A stretch of 26,311 nucleotides of DNA. It comes from Sphingomonas sp. CCH9-E2. Its GTDB lineage: Bacteria; Pseudomonadota; Alphaproteobacteria; Sphingomonadales; Sphingomonadaceae. The stretch spans positions 1 to 26,311 of the forward strand of contig NZ_LSJM01000027.1 of the NCBI RefSeq assembly GCF_001557215.1, given 5' to 3'. This document shows positions 14,697 through 25,692 of the stretch, one piece after another; the stretch's first letter is position 1, and every line of letters begins with the position of its first letter. The position numbers and the translations under genes were made by a program. A model generated the notes under the pieces. The model had not been told where the DNA came from. It worked only from the letters and a program-made list of their open reading frames with translations, and ran no database searches.

Positions 14697-17525
14697 TCAC
14701 TTGCCGCCGGGGCCGACGGCTTCGGGCTTCACCACCTCGACAGGCAGGCCGAGGCTGTCAAGCTGCGGCCGGACCTTCGACGCGTCTCCCACCACGACCC
14801 AGACCAGCTTGCTGGGGTCGAGAGCCGCGCGTGCCGCAGCGTCAACCTGCGGGATCGTCAGCGCGCGATATTTTTTCGCGATCTGCTCCTGATAGTCGTC
14901 CGGACGGCGCAGGAAGTCGTTCGACTGCATCGCACCGAGCACCGCACCCGCGGTCTCATACTGGCCCGCCTGACGGCGAATCGCGCTGATGACCGAACGG
15001 TCGAACTCGGTCTGGGTGATGCCCTTGTCGCCCAGATAGGCCTTCAGTTCCTTCTGGATCTCGGCAATCGCCGGGCCGGTCTTGTCGGCCTGCACCGGCG
15101 CGGAAACGGTGAACGGCACCGCATATTCCAGCCGGGCGATGCCGCCGCGCGCGCCATAGGACCACGCCTTGTCCTCGCGCAGGTTCATGTTGATGCGCGA
15201 CAGAAAGTCGCCGCCGAGCACTTCGGTCGCGGTGCCAAGCGCGATCGGATCGCCGAACGGATCGACCGGAGTCATCTGCGCAGCAAGGATCAGCGACTGC
15301 GGCGAATCGGGCCGGTCGATCAGCAGGATCTTCGGCGCGGCTTGTTGCGGCTTGGCGGCGAAGTCCTTGGTCCCGGGGTTGCCTTCCCCCTTCCAGTCGC
15401 CGAACTTCGCCTCGAACGCGGCCTGCACTTCTGCGACCGGACGATCCGACACGACGAAGATCTTCGCCTTTTCAGGACGGATCCACGCCTTGTAGTAATT
15501 GATCAGGTCGTCGCGGGTCAGCTTCTTCACTGCCTCGGCATCGCCACCGATCGCGGCGGTCTTCGCGTAGGGCGACTCCTTGCCATAAATCAGGGCGGGC
15601 ATCGCCATCTGCGCCAGGCCAGCCGGGTTCGACCGGACCTGCGCGATCTGCGCCAGCATCTGGCCGCGCACCCGCTCGATCTCTGCCTGCGGGAAGCTCG
15701 GGTTGCGGGCGATGTCCGCCATCAGGTCGAGCGAACCGGCAAGGTTCGGGCTCGGCGTGAACAGCGAAATCGTCCCGCGGTCGGCGCTGCTGCCGACATT
15801 GATCCCGGCGCCCAGCCGCTCCTGCGCCTCGGCGATCTGGACCGAATTGCGCGTCTTGGTGCCTTCCTCGATCAGCGACAGGGTCATGCCCTCGGTGCCG
15901 AGCGCACTCGCCACGTCGGACGCCGTCCCGGCGTCGAAGGTAATGATCGCCTGCGTAACCGGAACGGCGTCGCGCTGGGCATAGACCAGTTCGATCCCGT
16001 TCGACAGCTTGGAGCGGGTAACCGCCGGAAAGTCGATATCCTTGACCTCGGCAACGCCGGGCAGCGCGCCGCGCGTGCCCTTGACCACTTCATCCGTCGC
16101 TTTGACGGTTGCCTTGGGCGCGGTCGCCGCCTCGGCATAGGCCGCGCGCGGCCCCGGCTCGATCGTCAACGCATAGACCGGGCGCGACAGCCACTTGGCG
16201 GTCACGGCGCGCGCCTGCTGCGGCGTCACCGCCGCGAGCTGGGCGAGCTGCTTTTTGTAATAGCCGGGATCGTTCATGTAGAGCGCGCCCGACGCCAGCG
16301 TCACCGCCTTGCCGCCGAACCCGCCGACCGACTCCAGGCCGCGGATGCGCGACGATGCGGTGCGCGTCTTGTAGCGCTCCAGCTCCTCGGCGGTCGGGCC
16401 GTTCTTCAGATAATCGGCGATGATCTCGTCCAGCCGCTTGCCCACCGTCGCCGGATCGACGCCCGGGCGGACATCGGCGGAGATCAGCACCATACCGGCC
16501 TGCGCCAGCGTCTGGTTGAACGCACCGACGCCGACCGCCAGCTTCTCTTGCTTGACCAGGATATTGTCGAGGCGCGAGCTGGCGAGACCGCCGAGCACGC
16601 CGATCGACGCATCCAGCACGGTCGAATCCGCATCGCGCATCCCCGGCACCGCCCACATGCGATAGATGCGGGTCACCGCCACGCGGTCCTTCATCACCTC
16701 GGCCTTGGCTTCGGCCAGCGTCGGGACGGTCACCTTGGGCTCGACCGTCTTCGGTCCGGCCTTGATCGCGCCGAAATATTTCTCGACGAGCGGGCGTGCG
16801 GTCTTGGCGTCGATATCGCCCGCCAGCACCAGCACCGCATTGTTCGGGCCATAATATTGGCGGAACCAGTTCTTCACATCGTCCAGGCTGGCAGCGTCGA
16901 GGTCCGCCATCGAACCGATGGTCGAGTGATGATAGGGATGGCCGACCGGGAACAGCCCCTCGGTAATCTTGTAGCGCAGCAGGCCATAGGGCTGGTTGTC
17001 GCCCTGACGCTTCTCATTCTGCACGACGCCGCGCTGCTCATCCAGCTTGCCCTGCGTCACCGCGCCGAGCAGATAGCCCATGCGGTCGCTTTCCAGGAAC
17101 AGCGCGCGGTCCAGCGCCGCACGCGGCACGGTCTGGAAGTAGTTGGTGCGATCGGAATTGGTGGTGCCGTTATAGTCGGTCGCGCCGACTTCCTTCAGCG
17201 GCTCGAAAAACTCGCCCGGAGAGTTTTCGGAGCCATTGAACATCAGATGTTCGAACAGATGCGCAAAGCCGGTCTTGCCCTTGGGCTCATGCTTCGAGCC
17301 GACATCGTACCACACGGCGACGCCGACGATCGGTGCCTTGCGGTCGGTGTGGACGATCACGCGCAGGCCATTGGCCAGCACGAATTGTTCATAAGGAATG
17401 TCCACGCGCTTAACGAGATCGGAAACCGGCACGGCGGCAACCGCCGGGGCAGGGGCCTGCTGGGCGTACGCTGGGGCACTGAGCACGACCGCAAGCGCGG
17501 TCAAGCTGACGAAGGCTGATTTCAT
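14697..17525 (-). CDS. Periplasmic M16 (insulinase-family) zinc peptidase, two-domain
   Basis: A 942-residue exported protein: signal peptide (about 1-21, APAYAQ), then two consecutive M16 units. The N-terminal unit is active: inverted zinc motif HLFEH (H89, E92, H93) and the third ligand probably E171 in VVQNEKRQ. The second unit (from about 520) lacks HxxEH and has the usual inactive-partner features. This fused active/inactive layout is common in Gram-negative periplasmic M16 enzymes (PqqL-like), which close like a clam around peptides. ATG 17525 was chosen because the signal peptide starts there. It is divergent from clpB with a 206-base gap. Confidence 0.93.
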   Translation of the reverse strand: MKSAFVSLTALAVVLSAPAYAQQAPAPAVAAVPVSDLVKRVDIPYEQFVLANGLRVIVHTDRKAPIVGVAVWYDVGSKHEPKGKTGFAHLFEHLMFNGSENSPGEFFEPLKEVGATDYNGTTNSDRTNYFQTVPRAALDRALFLESDRMGYLLGAVTQGKLDEQRGVVQNEKRQGDNQPYGLLRYKITEGLFPVGHPYHHSTIGSMADLDAASLDDVKNWFRQYYGPNNAVLVLAGDIDAKTARPLVEKYFGAIKAGPKTVEPKVTVPTLAEAKAEVMKDRVAVTRIYRMWAVPGMRDADSTVLDASIGVLGGLASSRLDNILVKQEKLAVGVGAFNQTLAQAGMVLISADVRPGVDPATVGKRLDEIIADYLKNGPTAEELERYKTRTASSRIRGLESVGGFGGKAVTLASGALYMNDPGYYKKQLAQLAAVTPQQARAVTAKWLSRPVYALTIEPGPRAAYAEAATAPKATVKATDEVVKGTRGALPGVAEVKDIDFPAVTRSKLSNGIELVYAQRDAVPVTQAIITFDAGTASDVASALGTEGMTLSLIEEGTKTRNSVQIAEAQERLGAGINVGSSADRGTISLFTPSPNLAGSLDLMADIARNPSFPQAEIERVRGQMLAQIAQVRSNPAGLAQMAMPALIYGKESPYAKTAAIGGDAEAVKKLTRDDLINYYKAWIRPEKAKIFVVSDRPVAEVQAAFEAKFGDWKGEGNPGTKDFAAKPQQAAPKILLIDRPDSPQSLILAAQMTPVDPFGDPIALGTATEVLGGDFLSRINMNLREDKAWSYGARGGIARLEYAVPFTVSAPVQADKTGPAIAEIQKELKAYLGDKGITQTEFDRSVISAIRRQAGQYETAGAVLGAMQSNDFLRRPDDYQEQIAKKYRALTIPQVDAAARAALDPSKLVWVVVGDASKVRPQLDSLGLPVEVVKPEAVGPGGK

Positions 17526-17675
17526 GATGCGATGAGTTCCCACGGTGGAAGGTATCGATCGCAACAACATACCGGCCTGTCGCGGCCACGCAACCCTGCG
17601 TTGTTTTCCCAACTTGCCGCTGCCGAACAGACACGGCAGCATCGCGGCGCGCGACAGAGAATTGCGTCACCGGGC

Positions 17676-17705
17676 CTTGTGTTGCAGAAATGCAACACCA
17701 TGTTG
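17676..17705 (+). promoter_or_regulatory. Heat-shock-type clpB promoter with embedded inverted-repeat cluster
   Basis: CTTGTG (17676-17681) and CCATGT (17698-17703) are separated by 16 bases, resembling the RpoH (sigma-32) pattern CTTG...CCAT. Between and over them is a perfect eight-base inverted repeat GTGTTGCA/TGCAACAC (17679-17686, 17691-17698) with a GAAA spacer. A third half-site TGTTG (17701-17705) pairs with CAACA (17693-17697). The ribosome-binding site AGGCAGGGA lies at about 17718-17726. The promoter is likely for a clpB gene; the dyads look like a regulator site lying directly on it. Confidence 0.6.
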
Positions 17706-17731
17706 TCCGGCGAAAGAAGGCAGGGACAAGC

Positions 17732-20307
<2,576 letters not shown>

Positions 20308-20311
<4 letters not shown>

Positions 20312-21033
20312 GCGACGCAGACTTCAACCTCGCGCCGTCGATCGATGTGGAAGCGCTCGCAGAACGCTTCGCGCGCAGGGGTCGCGTGCAGATCGCGCCC
20401 TTCCTCGATCCAGCGGACGCAACCGCGCTCGCCGATCATCTGCTCGCACGCGATGACTGGCGGCAAATCATGAACGCAGGTGAGAAGGTGTATGAGTCGG
20501 TTCCCGCCGTCCTTGCAACGCTGACCGACGCACAGCGGACGCGGCTTGAGGAAGTCATGAACGCGGCCGCGCGCGATGGCTTCCAGTATCGCTATCAGAC
20601 GATCCGCGTACCCGACGATGCGGCCGCACGCGCTGCGCTCAGCGATCCGCTGGCGGTGTTTGCGCGGTTCATGGCGAGCGCGCCCGTGCTCGACTTGCTG
20701 GCCCGCATCATCGGCGATACCGACATCAATTTCGCGGATGCTCAGGCAACGATCTACAAAGTCGGCGATTTCCTGACCGGGCATAATGATGGCGTGGCGG
20801 GCAAAAAACGCCGCGCTGCCTATGTCTTCGGCATGACGCCGCAATGGCGCGCCGAATGGGGGGGATTGTTGCTGTTCCACGGCGGCAACGGCGGCATTGC
20901 GGAAGGCTTTGTCCCGGCGTTCAACACGCTCAGCCTGTTCGCCGTGCCGCAGCAGCACAGCGTAAGCCAGGTGACGCCGTGGGCCGGCGGTCCGCGCCTG
21001 TCGGTCACCGGCTGGCTGCGTGCCCTCCCTTGA
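20308..21033 (+). CDS. Prolyl 4-hydroxylase-like 2OG-Fe(II) oxygenase
   Basis: A 241-residue protein with the double-stranded beta-helix iron site: H159 and D161 in TGHNDG, H217 in PQQHSVSQV and the 2-oxoglutarate-binding R230 in [10 protein letters not shown]. This is the layout of the bacterial prolyl-4-hydroxylase-like (COG3751) family, which hydroxylates protein or peptide proline or related residues using 2-oxoglutarate and O2. No signal peptide, so cytoplasmic. The start overlaps the clpB stop, giving translational coupling. The next gene is 30 bases downstream. The substrate is unknown; the neighbouring hydroxylases and sulfotransferases suggest a peptide or protein target. Confidence 0.9.
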
Positions 21034-21063
21034 TTCACCGCGTGTAATGACGGAACATGCGCC

Positions 21064-21999
21064 ATGCGCCTCAAGCAGCCCTTCCTGAAGCTCCACAAAT
21101 CATTCGACGCCGACCGGCTCGCAGCAGAGATACGCGCGCTGCCCGCTGGTGCCTGGCTGCCGCATCCGGGTAATTATCCCGGCAACGACGCCGTCCTGCT
21201 GGTCACGCCGGAGGGGCAGATGACCAACGGCTTTACCGGACAGATGAGCGCCACCGATCATCTGCGCGCCTGTCCCTATATCATGGAGGTAATGGCGGAC
21301 ATCGGTGCCGTCTGGGGACGCAGCCGGTTGATGGGGCTGGGCGCGGGTGCCAGCGTGCCGCCGCACGTGGACGTGAATTACCACTGGCGCACGCATATGC
21401 GCATCCACATCCCGGTCATCACCAACCCGCGTGTCCTGTTCACGTGCGGCGACGAGAGCGTGCATATGGAGGCTGGCAGCTGCTGGCTGTTCGACTCGTT
21501 CCGCATGCACAATGTCCATAATGGCGGCGGCGAGAAGCGGGTCCATCTCGTGCTCGACACGGTCGATGGCGAAGAGATGTGGGACTTGATCGACGAGGCC
21601 CAGAACGGAGCGCCCGCCCCGCAGCCGCGCACGCCACGCGCACTGCGGTTCGAAAAGGTCGATATGAACAAGATCATGTCGCCATGGGAAGTGCGCTGTC
21701 ACATCGCTTTCCTCGCCGAATATGCCGTGCCCGATCCGCGGCTTGAGGGCGCGCTGAACCGGCTCGAACGCTTCGCCGCCGCCTGGACATCGGCCTGGTG
21801 CGAATATGAATCCGACCCCGCCGGACTCCCAGAGTATCGGCGCCTGATCGCGGGACTGCGGCAGGATCTGATGGCGAGTGGCGGCGGCAGCCTGCCCCTG
21901 CGAAATCAGGTGCCGCTGATCCGGGCGCTGACCGAACTCATTTTCGATGTCGCCGCGCCCAACCCGGCACCGACGGCCCCCGTCGCGCTGGCATCGTGA
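21064..21999 (+). CDS. Aspartyl/asparaginyl beta-hydroxylase-like 2OG oxygenase with C-terminal extension
   Basis: A 311-residue protein. The N-terminal 170 residues are an Asp/Asn beta-hydroxylase (AspH-like) cupin: VPPHVDVNYHWRTHMRIHIP gives H101 and D103; the second iron histidine is probably H149 in DSFRMHNVHN (aligned with the family's S-F-x-H-x-V); the 2-oxoglutarate arginine is probably R159 in EKRVHLVLDTVDG. The remaining 140 residues are largely helical, contain RCHIAFLAEY and LEGALNRLERF, and match nothing I can name. It may position the substrate. The start codon follows a weak ribosome-binding site 30 bases after the P4H-like gene; the sulfotransferase starts four bases after its stop. 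Confidence 0.9.
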   Translation: MRLKQPFLKLHKSFDADRLAAEIRALPAGAWLPHPGNYPGNDAVLLVTPEGQMTNGFTGQMSATDHLRACPYIMEVMADIGAVWGRSRLMGLGAGASVPPHVDVNYHWRTHMRIHIPVITNPRVLFTCGDESVHMEAGSCWLFDSFRMHNVHNGGGEKRVHLVLDTVDGEEMWDLIDEAQNGAPAPQPRTPRALRFEKVDMNKIMSPWEVRCHIAFLAEYAVPDPRLEGALNRLERFAAAWTSAWCEYESDPAGLPEYRRLIAGLRQDLMASGGGSLPLRNQVPLIRALTELIFDVAAPNPAPTAPVALAS

Positions 22000-22003
22000 A
22001 CCG

Positions 22004-22627
22004 ATGATCCTCTCGCACCGTCATCGCTTCGCCTTTACGGCCATCCCCAAAACAGGAACTCACTCGATCCGGCAGGCGCTGCGTGCACATCTGGGCGAAG
22101 AGGATGAGGAACAGGTGCGGCTGTTCGTCGAGAAGCGCATGGCCGCACCCGAACTGGCGCGGCTGGGGCATGGCCATATCAGCCTCGCTGAGCTGCGCCC
22201 CGCGCTCGGCGAGGAGCGCTTTGCCGACTATTTCAAATTCGCCTTCGTGCGTAATCCGTTCGACCGCTTCGTGTCCTATTGCGCGTTCGCAACGAGCCAA
22301 CAGGGGACGTTCAAACACGACCCGCAGGGCGTGATGCGTCACTTCCTGTTCACCGCACCGCCACATCACCACGTGATCTTCCGCCCGCAGCACAGCTTCA
22401 TCACCGCGCCGGACGGGACGCTGCTCGCCGACCAGCTTGGGCGCGTCGAGGATATGCAGGGCAGCTATGACGCGATCTGCGCCAGGATCGGTATTCCATC
22501 GACCCCGCTGGGCCGCGCCAATACGTCCGAGCATCGCGACTATCGCAGTTACTACGACCAAATGCTGATCGACGGGGTCGCGCGACTCTATGCCCGCGAC
22601 CTTGAGTTGTTCGGTTACGAATTCTAG
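22004..22627 (+). CDS. Sulfotransferase (Sulfotransfer_2 family)
   Basis: A 207-residue protein with PAPS-binding features: the 5'-phosphosulfate loop IPKTGTHSIR (14-23) and the 3'-phosphate motif FVRNPFDRFVS (81-91), then PQHSFI and a VEDMQGSYDAICARIG stretch and an SEHRDYRSYYD ending, all typical of the short Sulfotransfer_2 family. It would move sulfate from PAPS to a hydroxyl or amine of a sugar, lipid or peptide. ATG 22004 starts directly at the conserved N-terminus. It lies between the two AspH-like genes (4- and 12-base gaps), so it is part of the same transcript. Confidence 0.92.
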   Translation: MILSHRHRFAFTAIPKTGTHSIRQALRAHLGEEDEEQVRLFVEKRMAAPELARLGHGHISLAELRPALGEERFADYFKFAFVRNPFDRFVSYCAFATSQQGTFKHDPQGVMRHFLFTAPPHHHVIFRPQHSFITAPDGTLLADQLGRVEDMQGSYDAICARIGIPSTPLGRANTSEHRDYRSYYDQMLIDGVARLYARDLELFGYEF

Positions 22628-22639
22628 GGGGCCGCAGCG

Positions 22640-23230
22640 ATGTATCCCAATCCCCGCAAGACCCAATCCATCCGCCGACTGGGGCCGGTCGATGTATCGG
22701 CGTTGCGCGCTGCTGTGGCAGCGATTCCGGAGACACTGTGGGACGCCGAAAATGCGGCAAAGCCCAACCGCTTCGAAGCGCTCGATTCGACGCGCCACAT
22801 CGTATTCCGCTTCGTCGATGGCGTAGATGACTGGCGCCGCAGCCATGACCGCGCGCTATGGGCGCAGTGGCAGCCGCTGCTTGATCCGGTGCTGACCGCT
22901 GCGGTCGCGCCCTATGGCTATGCGCGCGGCACCTTCCCACGCGTTATGCTCGCCCGAATGCGCCCCGGCGGGGTGATCCGCCCGCATCGTGATGCCAACC
23001 CCGCCGCGAAATGGCCGCACAAGATTCACGTGCCGCTCGAAACCAATGACGGCGTCACCTTCTTCACCGGCGACACGGGACATCATCTGCCGATCGGTGA
23101 GGCGGTCGAGGTCGACAATATGGGCGTGCATTCGGTTACGAACGCCGGCGCGACGGATCGCGTGCATCTGATCTTCGAATATTACGACATGGATCAGCCC
23201 GATCCGGAGTGGATGGCCGGCCAGAGCTAA
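22640..23230 (+). CDS. Aspartyl/asparaginyl beta-hydroxylase-like 2OG oxygenase (short)
   Basis: A 196-residue single-domain AspH-like protein. Iron ligands: H116 and D118 in RPHRDANP, then H164 in MGVHSVTNAG; the 2-oxoglutarate arginine is R174 in TDRVHLIFEYYD. A K-I-H-V-P-L-E-T-N strand precedes DGVTFFTGDTG as in this family. It is the last gene of the clpB-oxygenase-sulfotransferase run. It differs from the 311-residue protein in having no C-terminal extension, so the two are likely to act on different substrates or residues. The start follows a GGGGG box at usable spacing. Confidence 0.9.
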   Translation: MYPNPRKTQSIRRLGPVDVSALRAAVAAIPETLWDAENAAKPNRFEALDSTRHIVFRFVDGVDDWRRSHDRALWAQWQPLLDPVLTAAVAPYGYARGTFPRVMLARMRPGGVIRPHRDANPAAKWPHKIHVPLETNDGVTFFTGDTGHHLPIGEAVEVDNMGVHSVTNAGATDRVHLIFEYYDMDQPDPEWMAGQS

Positions 23231-23264
23231 CCGCCAGATCGACCCGCTAAGCGTTGGCGATCGG

Positions 23265-23486
23265 TCATTCCCTACTGGTATTGATCACCGGCTTGTTGAA
23301 CGATTCGGCGGCCGTTTTGCGCGCAGCTTCGGCAATCGCTTCCCACTCCGCACGCGTACGGCAGGTCGTTTTGGCGAAGCGCGTGCCGGTCTGCTTCTGC
23401 TGCTTGCACACGCGCTGCTCCGGGTCCGGCTTGGCCGGCTCGTCCGACAGGCCCGCCGCCAACAGGGCAAAGCTGGTGAGGATCAT
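23265..23486 (-). CDS. Small exported protein with two conserved-looking cysteines
   Basis: A 73-residue protein. A short signal-like hydrophobic start (MILTSFALLAAGLS) is followed by a Pro/Asp/Glu linker and a core VCKQQKQTGTRFAKTTCRTR ending in EWEAIAEAARKTAAESF. Cysteines 27 and 42 could form a disulfide in the periplasm. The TGTRF...C.T..EW pattern is one I associate with small hypothetical proteins common in sphingomonads; no function is known. ACGGAG lies eight bases upstream of the ATG. It is downstream of the TPR-sulfotransferase on the same strand but a hairpin with a T-run separates them, so it may have its own promoter. Confidence 0.75.
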   Translation of the reverse strand: MILTSFALLAAGLSDEPAKPDPEQRVCKQQKQTGTRFAKTTCRTRAEWEAIAEAARKTAAESFNKPVINTSRE

Positions 23487-23508
23487 CGGTCGACTCCGTA
23501 AAACGCTG

Positions 23509-23538
23509 AAAACGCGGTCAGGCTAACGCGTTGACCGC
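23509..23538 (-). terminator. Probable terminator after the TPR-sulfotransferase
   Basis: On the - strand, GCGGTCA (23538-23532) pairs with TGACCGC (23520-23514) across an 11-base loop, followed after one base by four Ts (23512-23509). It begins six bases past the sulfotransferase stop. Confidence 0.55.
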
Positions 23539-23543
23539 CAAGT

Positions 23544-25553
23544 TCAACTGCCAGTTTCCTGCTCCGCCGACGCTGTGCTGCCATAGCCGAATTCGGCAAC
23601 CCATGGCTCCAGAATCGGCAGGACCTGCGCCAGCTGTGGGCGATAGCGTTCCCAGCGGCCGGTTGCGCGGGTGTAGATCGGCTCGGTCACTTGCCCATAG
23701 CTTGGCGTGCGGATGAAGCCACGCGCCTTGGCGGTGCGCTGATGGTCGAGCACTGACGGATCCCATTCAAGGCCGAGGTCGTCGAACAGCGGCCGCACCG
23801 TGCCCTCGACATCCGCGATCATCGCTTCGTAGCGGACTTCATGGACATTGAGCGGAAGAATGCTCCGACACTGCTGCCAATAGGCCATCACGCGATCATA
23901 CAGCAGGCTGCCGCTGGTCAGATCGAGAAAACTCGCCATCGCCTGGGTCAGCTTGAAATTCTGCATGAAGCAGCTCAGCACTACGTCACACGGGTGCCGC
24001 ATGGCAAAGATGATCCTGGCATCCGGGAACAGGCGATGGATCAACGGCGCACGCATCATCGATAGCGGGTTCTTGTCGACGATCAGTTTCCCGACCGCGT
24101 CCGGTGCGACCCGCGCAAGTTCATCGAAATAACACCCGCGCAGCCGGATCGCCTCATGCTCGTCGATTTCAGCGATCCGGTCGAAGCTGCCCAGCTCGTC
24201 GGCCACCTGAGCCAGGATCGGCACTTCTTCCAGCACATGGACCGCCGGGTGCCCCAGCAGGATCGTGTCGAGCAACGTCGTACCAGACCGCGGAAAACCG
24301 ACCATGAAGACGGGCGAGGCCGGTTCGCGCGGCACGGTGATCGTCGGCCAGCGCGCGAACCACTCGGGCGTCGTGCGCGCCGCCAGCTGCTCGACCTCCG
24401 CCTGATAGGCACGACGATCGACGCCCTGCCCCAGCGGAGACTGGGCCATCGCCCAGTGCATCTCTTCGAACGCAGCGAAGGCCAAGCCGGTCTCGCCGAG
24501 CTGGTCGGCGACCTGCCCGACGAAATGCGACCGCACCGCCGGGTTGATCGATGCCGACCGCGCATCGCGCGCGAGCGCCAGCGCGGCTTCGAGCTTACCC
24601 TGACGCCGCAGCAGCATCGCGTTGAGGTAGTCGATATCCGCGCCCTTTGCGCCACGCGCCTCGGCCTGGCGAAGCAAGGTCTCCAGCTCGGCGATGCGGT
24701 TGCCCTGTTCCAGCAAAATGCCGAGGTTGAGCGTGGCCGGCCCGTCCTCCGGCCGGGCATTCAATGCGAAGCGATAGGATTGTTCTGCGCGTTCGCGATC
24801 CTCCAGATCCATGAACGCCAGGCCCATGGCGACGAAAATCTCGGGGTTGGTCGAATCGATGCGCGCGGCATCGGCATAGGCGACGAGCGCCTCACGCGAG
24901 CGATCGAGGCGGGTCAGCGCGTACCCAAATTCGAGCAATACGGCCGCATTGCGCGGATCGAGCCGCACCGCCTCCTGAAATGCCAGTGCGCTATCCTCGT
25001 AGCGCGACATCGACGCCAGCACGCGTCCGATATTGGTGCAGATGATGGCCGAGTCGGGGCGCAGGGTCCGGGCCTGCTGCAATGCGGCCAAGGCCGTTTC
25101 CAGCTCGCCAAGTTCATGCCGGATATTGCCGAGATTGTTCCAGCTATCGGCATCCTGCGGATTGGCGTCCACGATCTGTTGATATGCCATAGCCGCTTCC
25201 CACGGGCGTCCGAGCGCCTTGAGGATATCGGCGTGAAGGCGGCGCATCGCGTCGGGCTGCCCCGGTGCCCCGGCAAGCGCCTCGGCCTCAGCCAATTCGC
25301 CCGCATCGACCAGCGCGCGCGCCAGATTGAAGCGTGATCCGGGATTGTCGCCGCCCGACTTGAGCGCCCGGCGCAGCAGTGGCACGCCCAGCTTCGGTGC
25401 GCCGAGCTGGCAATGCGCAATGCCCGCGATCTGCAGCGCAGCTGGATTGTTCGGTGCCGCCTTGAGGACCTGCTCGGCCAGCTGCCGCGCCCCCGCCGGG
25501 TCACCACGACCGAAAAGCGCTGCGGCCTTTTGCAGAGTCTGCTGGATGTTCAT
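23544..25553 (-). CDS. TPR-repeat sulfotransferase fusion protein
   Basis: A 669-residue protein without signal peptide: about ten TPR-type repeats over residues 1-380 (for example DSWNNLGNIRHELGELETAL) and a C-terminal Sulfotransfer_3-like domain. The PAPS 5'-loop is VGFPRSGTT (418-426); the 3'-phosphate site is ARIIFAMRHPCDVVLSCF with R519 and S527. TPRs probably select a protein or peptide substrate, as in TPR-fused glycosyl- and sulfotransferases; the tyrosylprotein sulfotransferases share this C-terminal fold. It lies 139 bases downstream of the TonB-dependent receptor, across a strong terminator, so it has its own promoter or depends on read-through. The ribosome-binding site is weak. 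Confidence 0.93.
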   Translation of the reverse strand: MNIQQTLQKAAALFGRGDPAGARQLAEQVLKAAPNNPAALQIAGIAHCQLGAPKLGVPLLRRALKSGGDNPGSRFNLARALVDAGELAEAEALAGAPGQPDAMRRLHADILKALGRPWEAAMAYQQIVDANPQDADSWNNLGNIRHELGELETALAALQQARTLRPDSAIICTNIGRVLASMSRYEDSALAFQEAVRLDPRNAAVLLEFGYALTRLDRSREALVAYADAARIDSTNPEIFVAMGLAFMDLEDRERAEQSYRFALNARPEDGPATLNLGILLEQGNRIAELETLLRQAEARGAKGADIDYLNAMLLRRQGKLEAALALARDARSASINPAVRSHFVGQVADQLGETGLAFAAFEEMHWAMAQSPLGQGVDRRAYQAEVEQLAARTTPEWFARWPTITVPREPASPVFMVGFPRSGTTLLDTILLGHPAVHVLEEVPILAQVADELGSFDRIAEIDEHEAIRLRGCYFDELARVAPDAVGKLIVDKNPLSMMRAPLIHRLFPDARIIFAMRHPCDVVLSCFMQNFKLTQAMASFLDLTSGSLLYDRVMAYWQQCRSILPLNVHEVRYEAMIADVEGTVRPLFDDLGLEWDPSVLDHQRTAKARGFIRTPSYGQVTEPIYTRATGRWERYRPQLAQVLPILEPWVAEFGYGSTASAEQETGS

Positions 25554-25636
25554 GCCGTTACCCGAACCCGCGTAGCGCGATCATGCCGGCGGCAGTGCGC
25601 GCGCGCTGTGTCATACCGATGCGGGCACCTTGCCCC

Positions 25637-25670
25637 AAAAAAGAAGGGCGAGGCAATCGCCTCGCCCTTC
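25637..25670 (-). terminator. Intrinsic terminator of the TonB-dependent receptor gene
   Basis: Perfect 12-base arms (25643-25654 and 25659-25670) with a four-base loop AATC, followed on the - strand by six Ts (25642-25637). It starts 22 bases after the receptor stop. A run of four As on the other side gives some ability to work from the + strand too. Confidence 0.92.
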
Positions 25671-25692
25671 AAAAGCGGCTGATCCAGTCGGA

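Noticed and set aside
14565..17519. A 984-residue open frame on the + strand opposite the M16 peptidase
   Set aside because: It is a shadow frame of GC-rich DNA: composition is dominated by Arg, Gly, Asp, Leu and His with no domain motif, while the opposite strand encodes a complete M16 peptidase with signal peptide and zinc site.
23232..23259. Weak stem CGCCA...TGGCG after the last oxygenase gene
   Set aside because: It has only five paired bases plus a small inner CGCT-A-AGCG and no T-run, so it is not reliable as a terminator.
23265..23486. The 73-residue protein as a RiPP precursor
   Set aside because: It has a signal peptide-like start rather than a leader/core layout, no radical SAM, YcaO, lanthipeptide or transporter gene is nearby, and the family looks like a common small exported protein.
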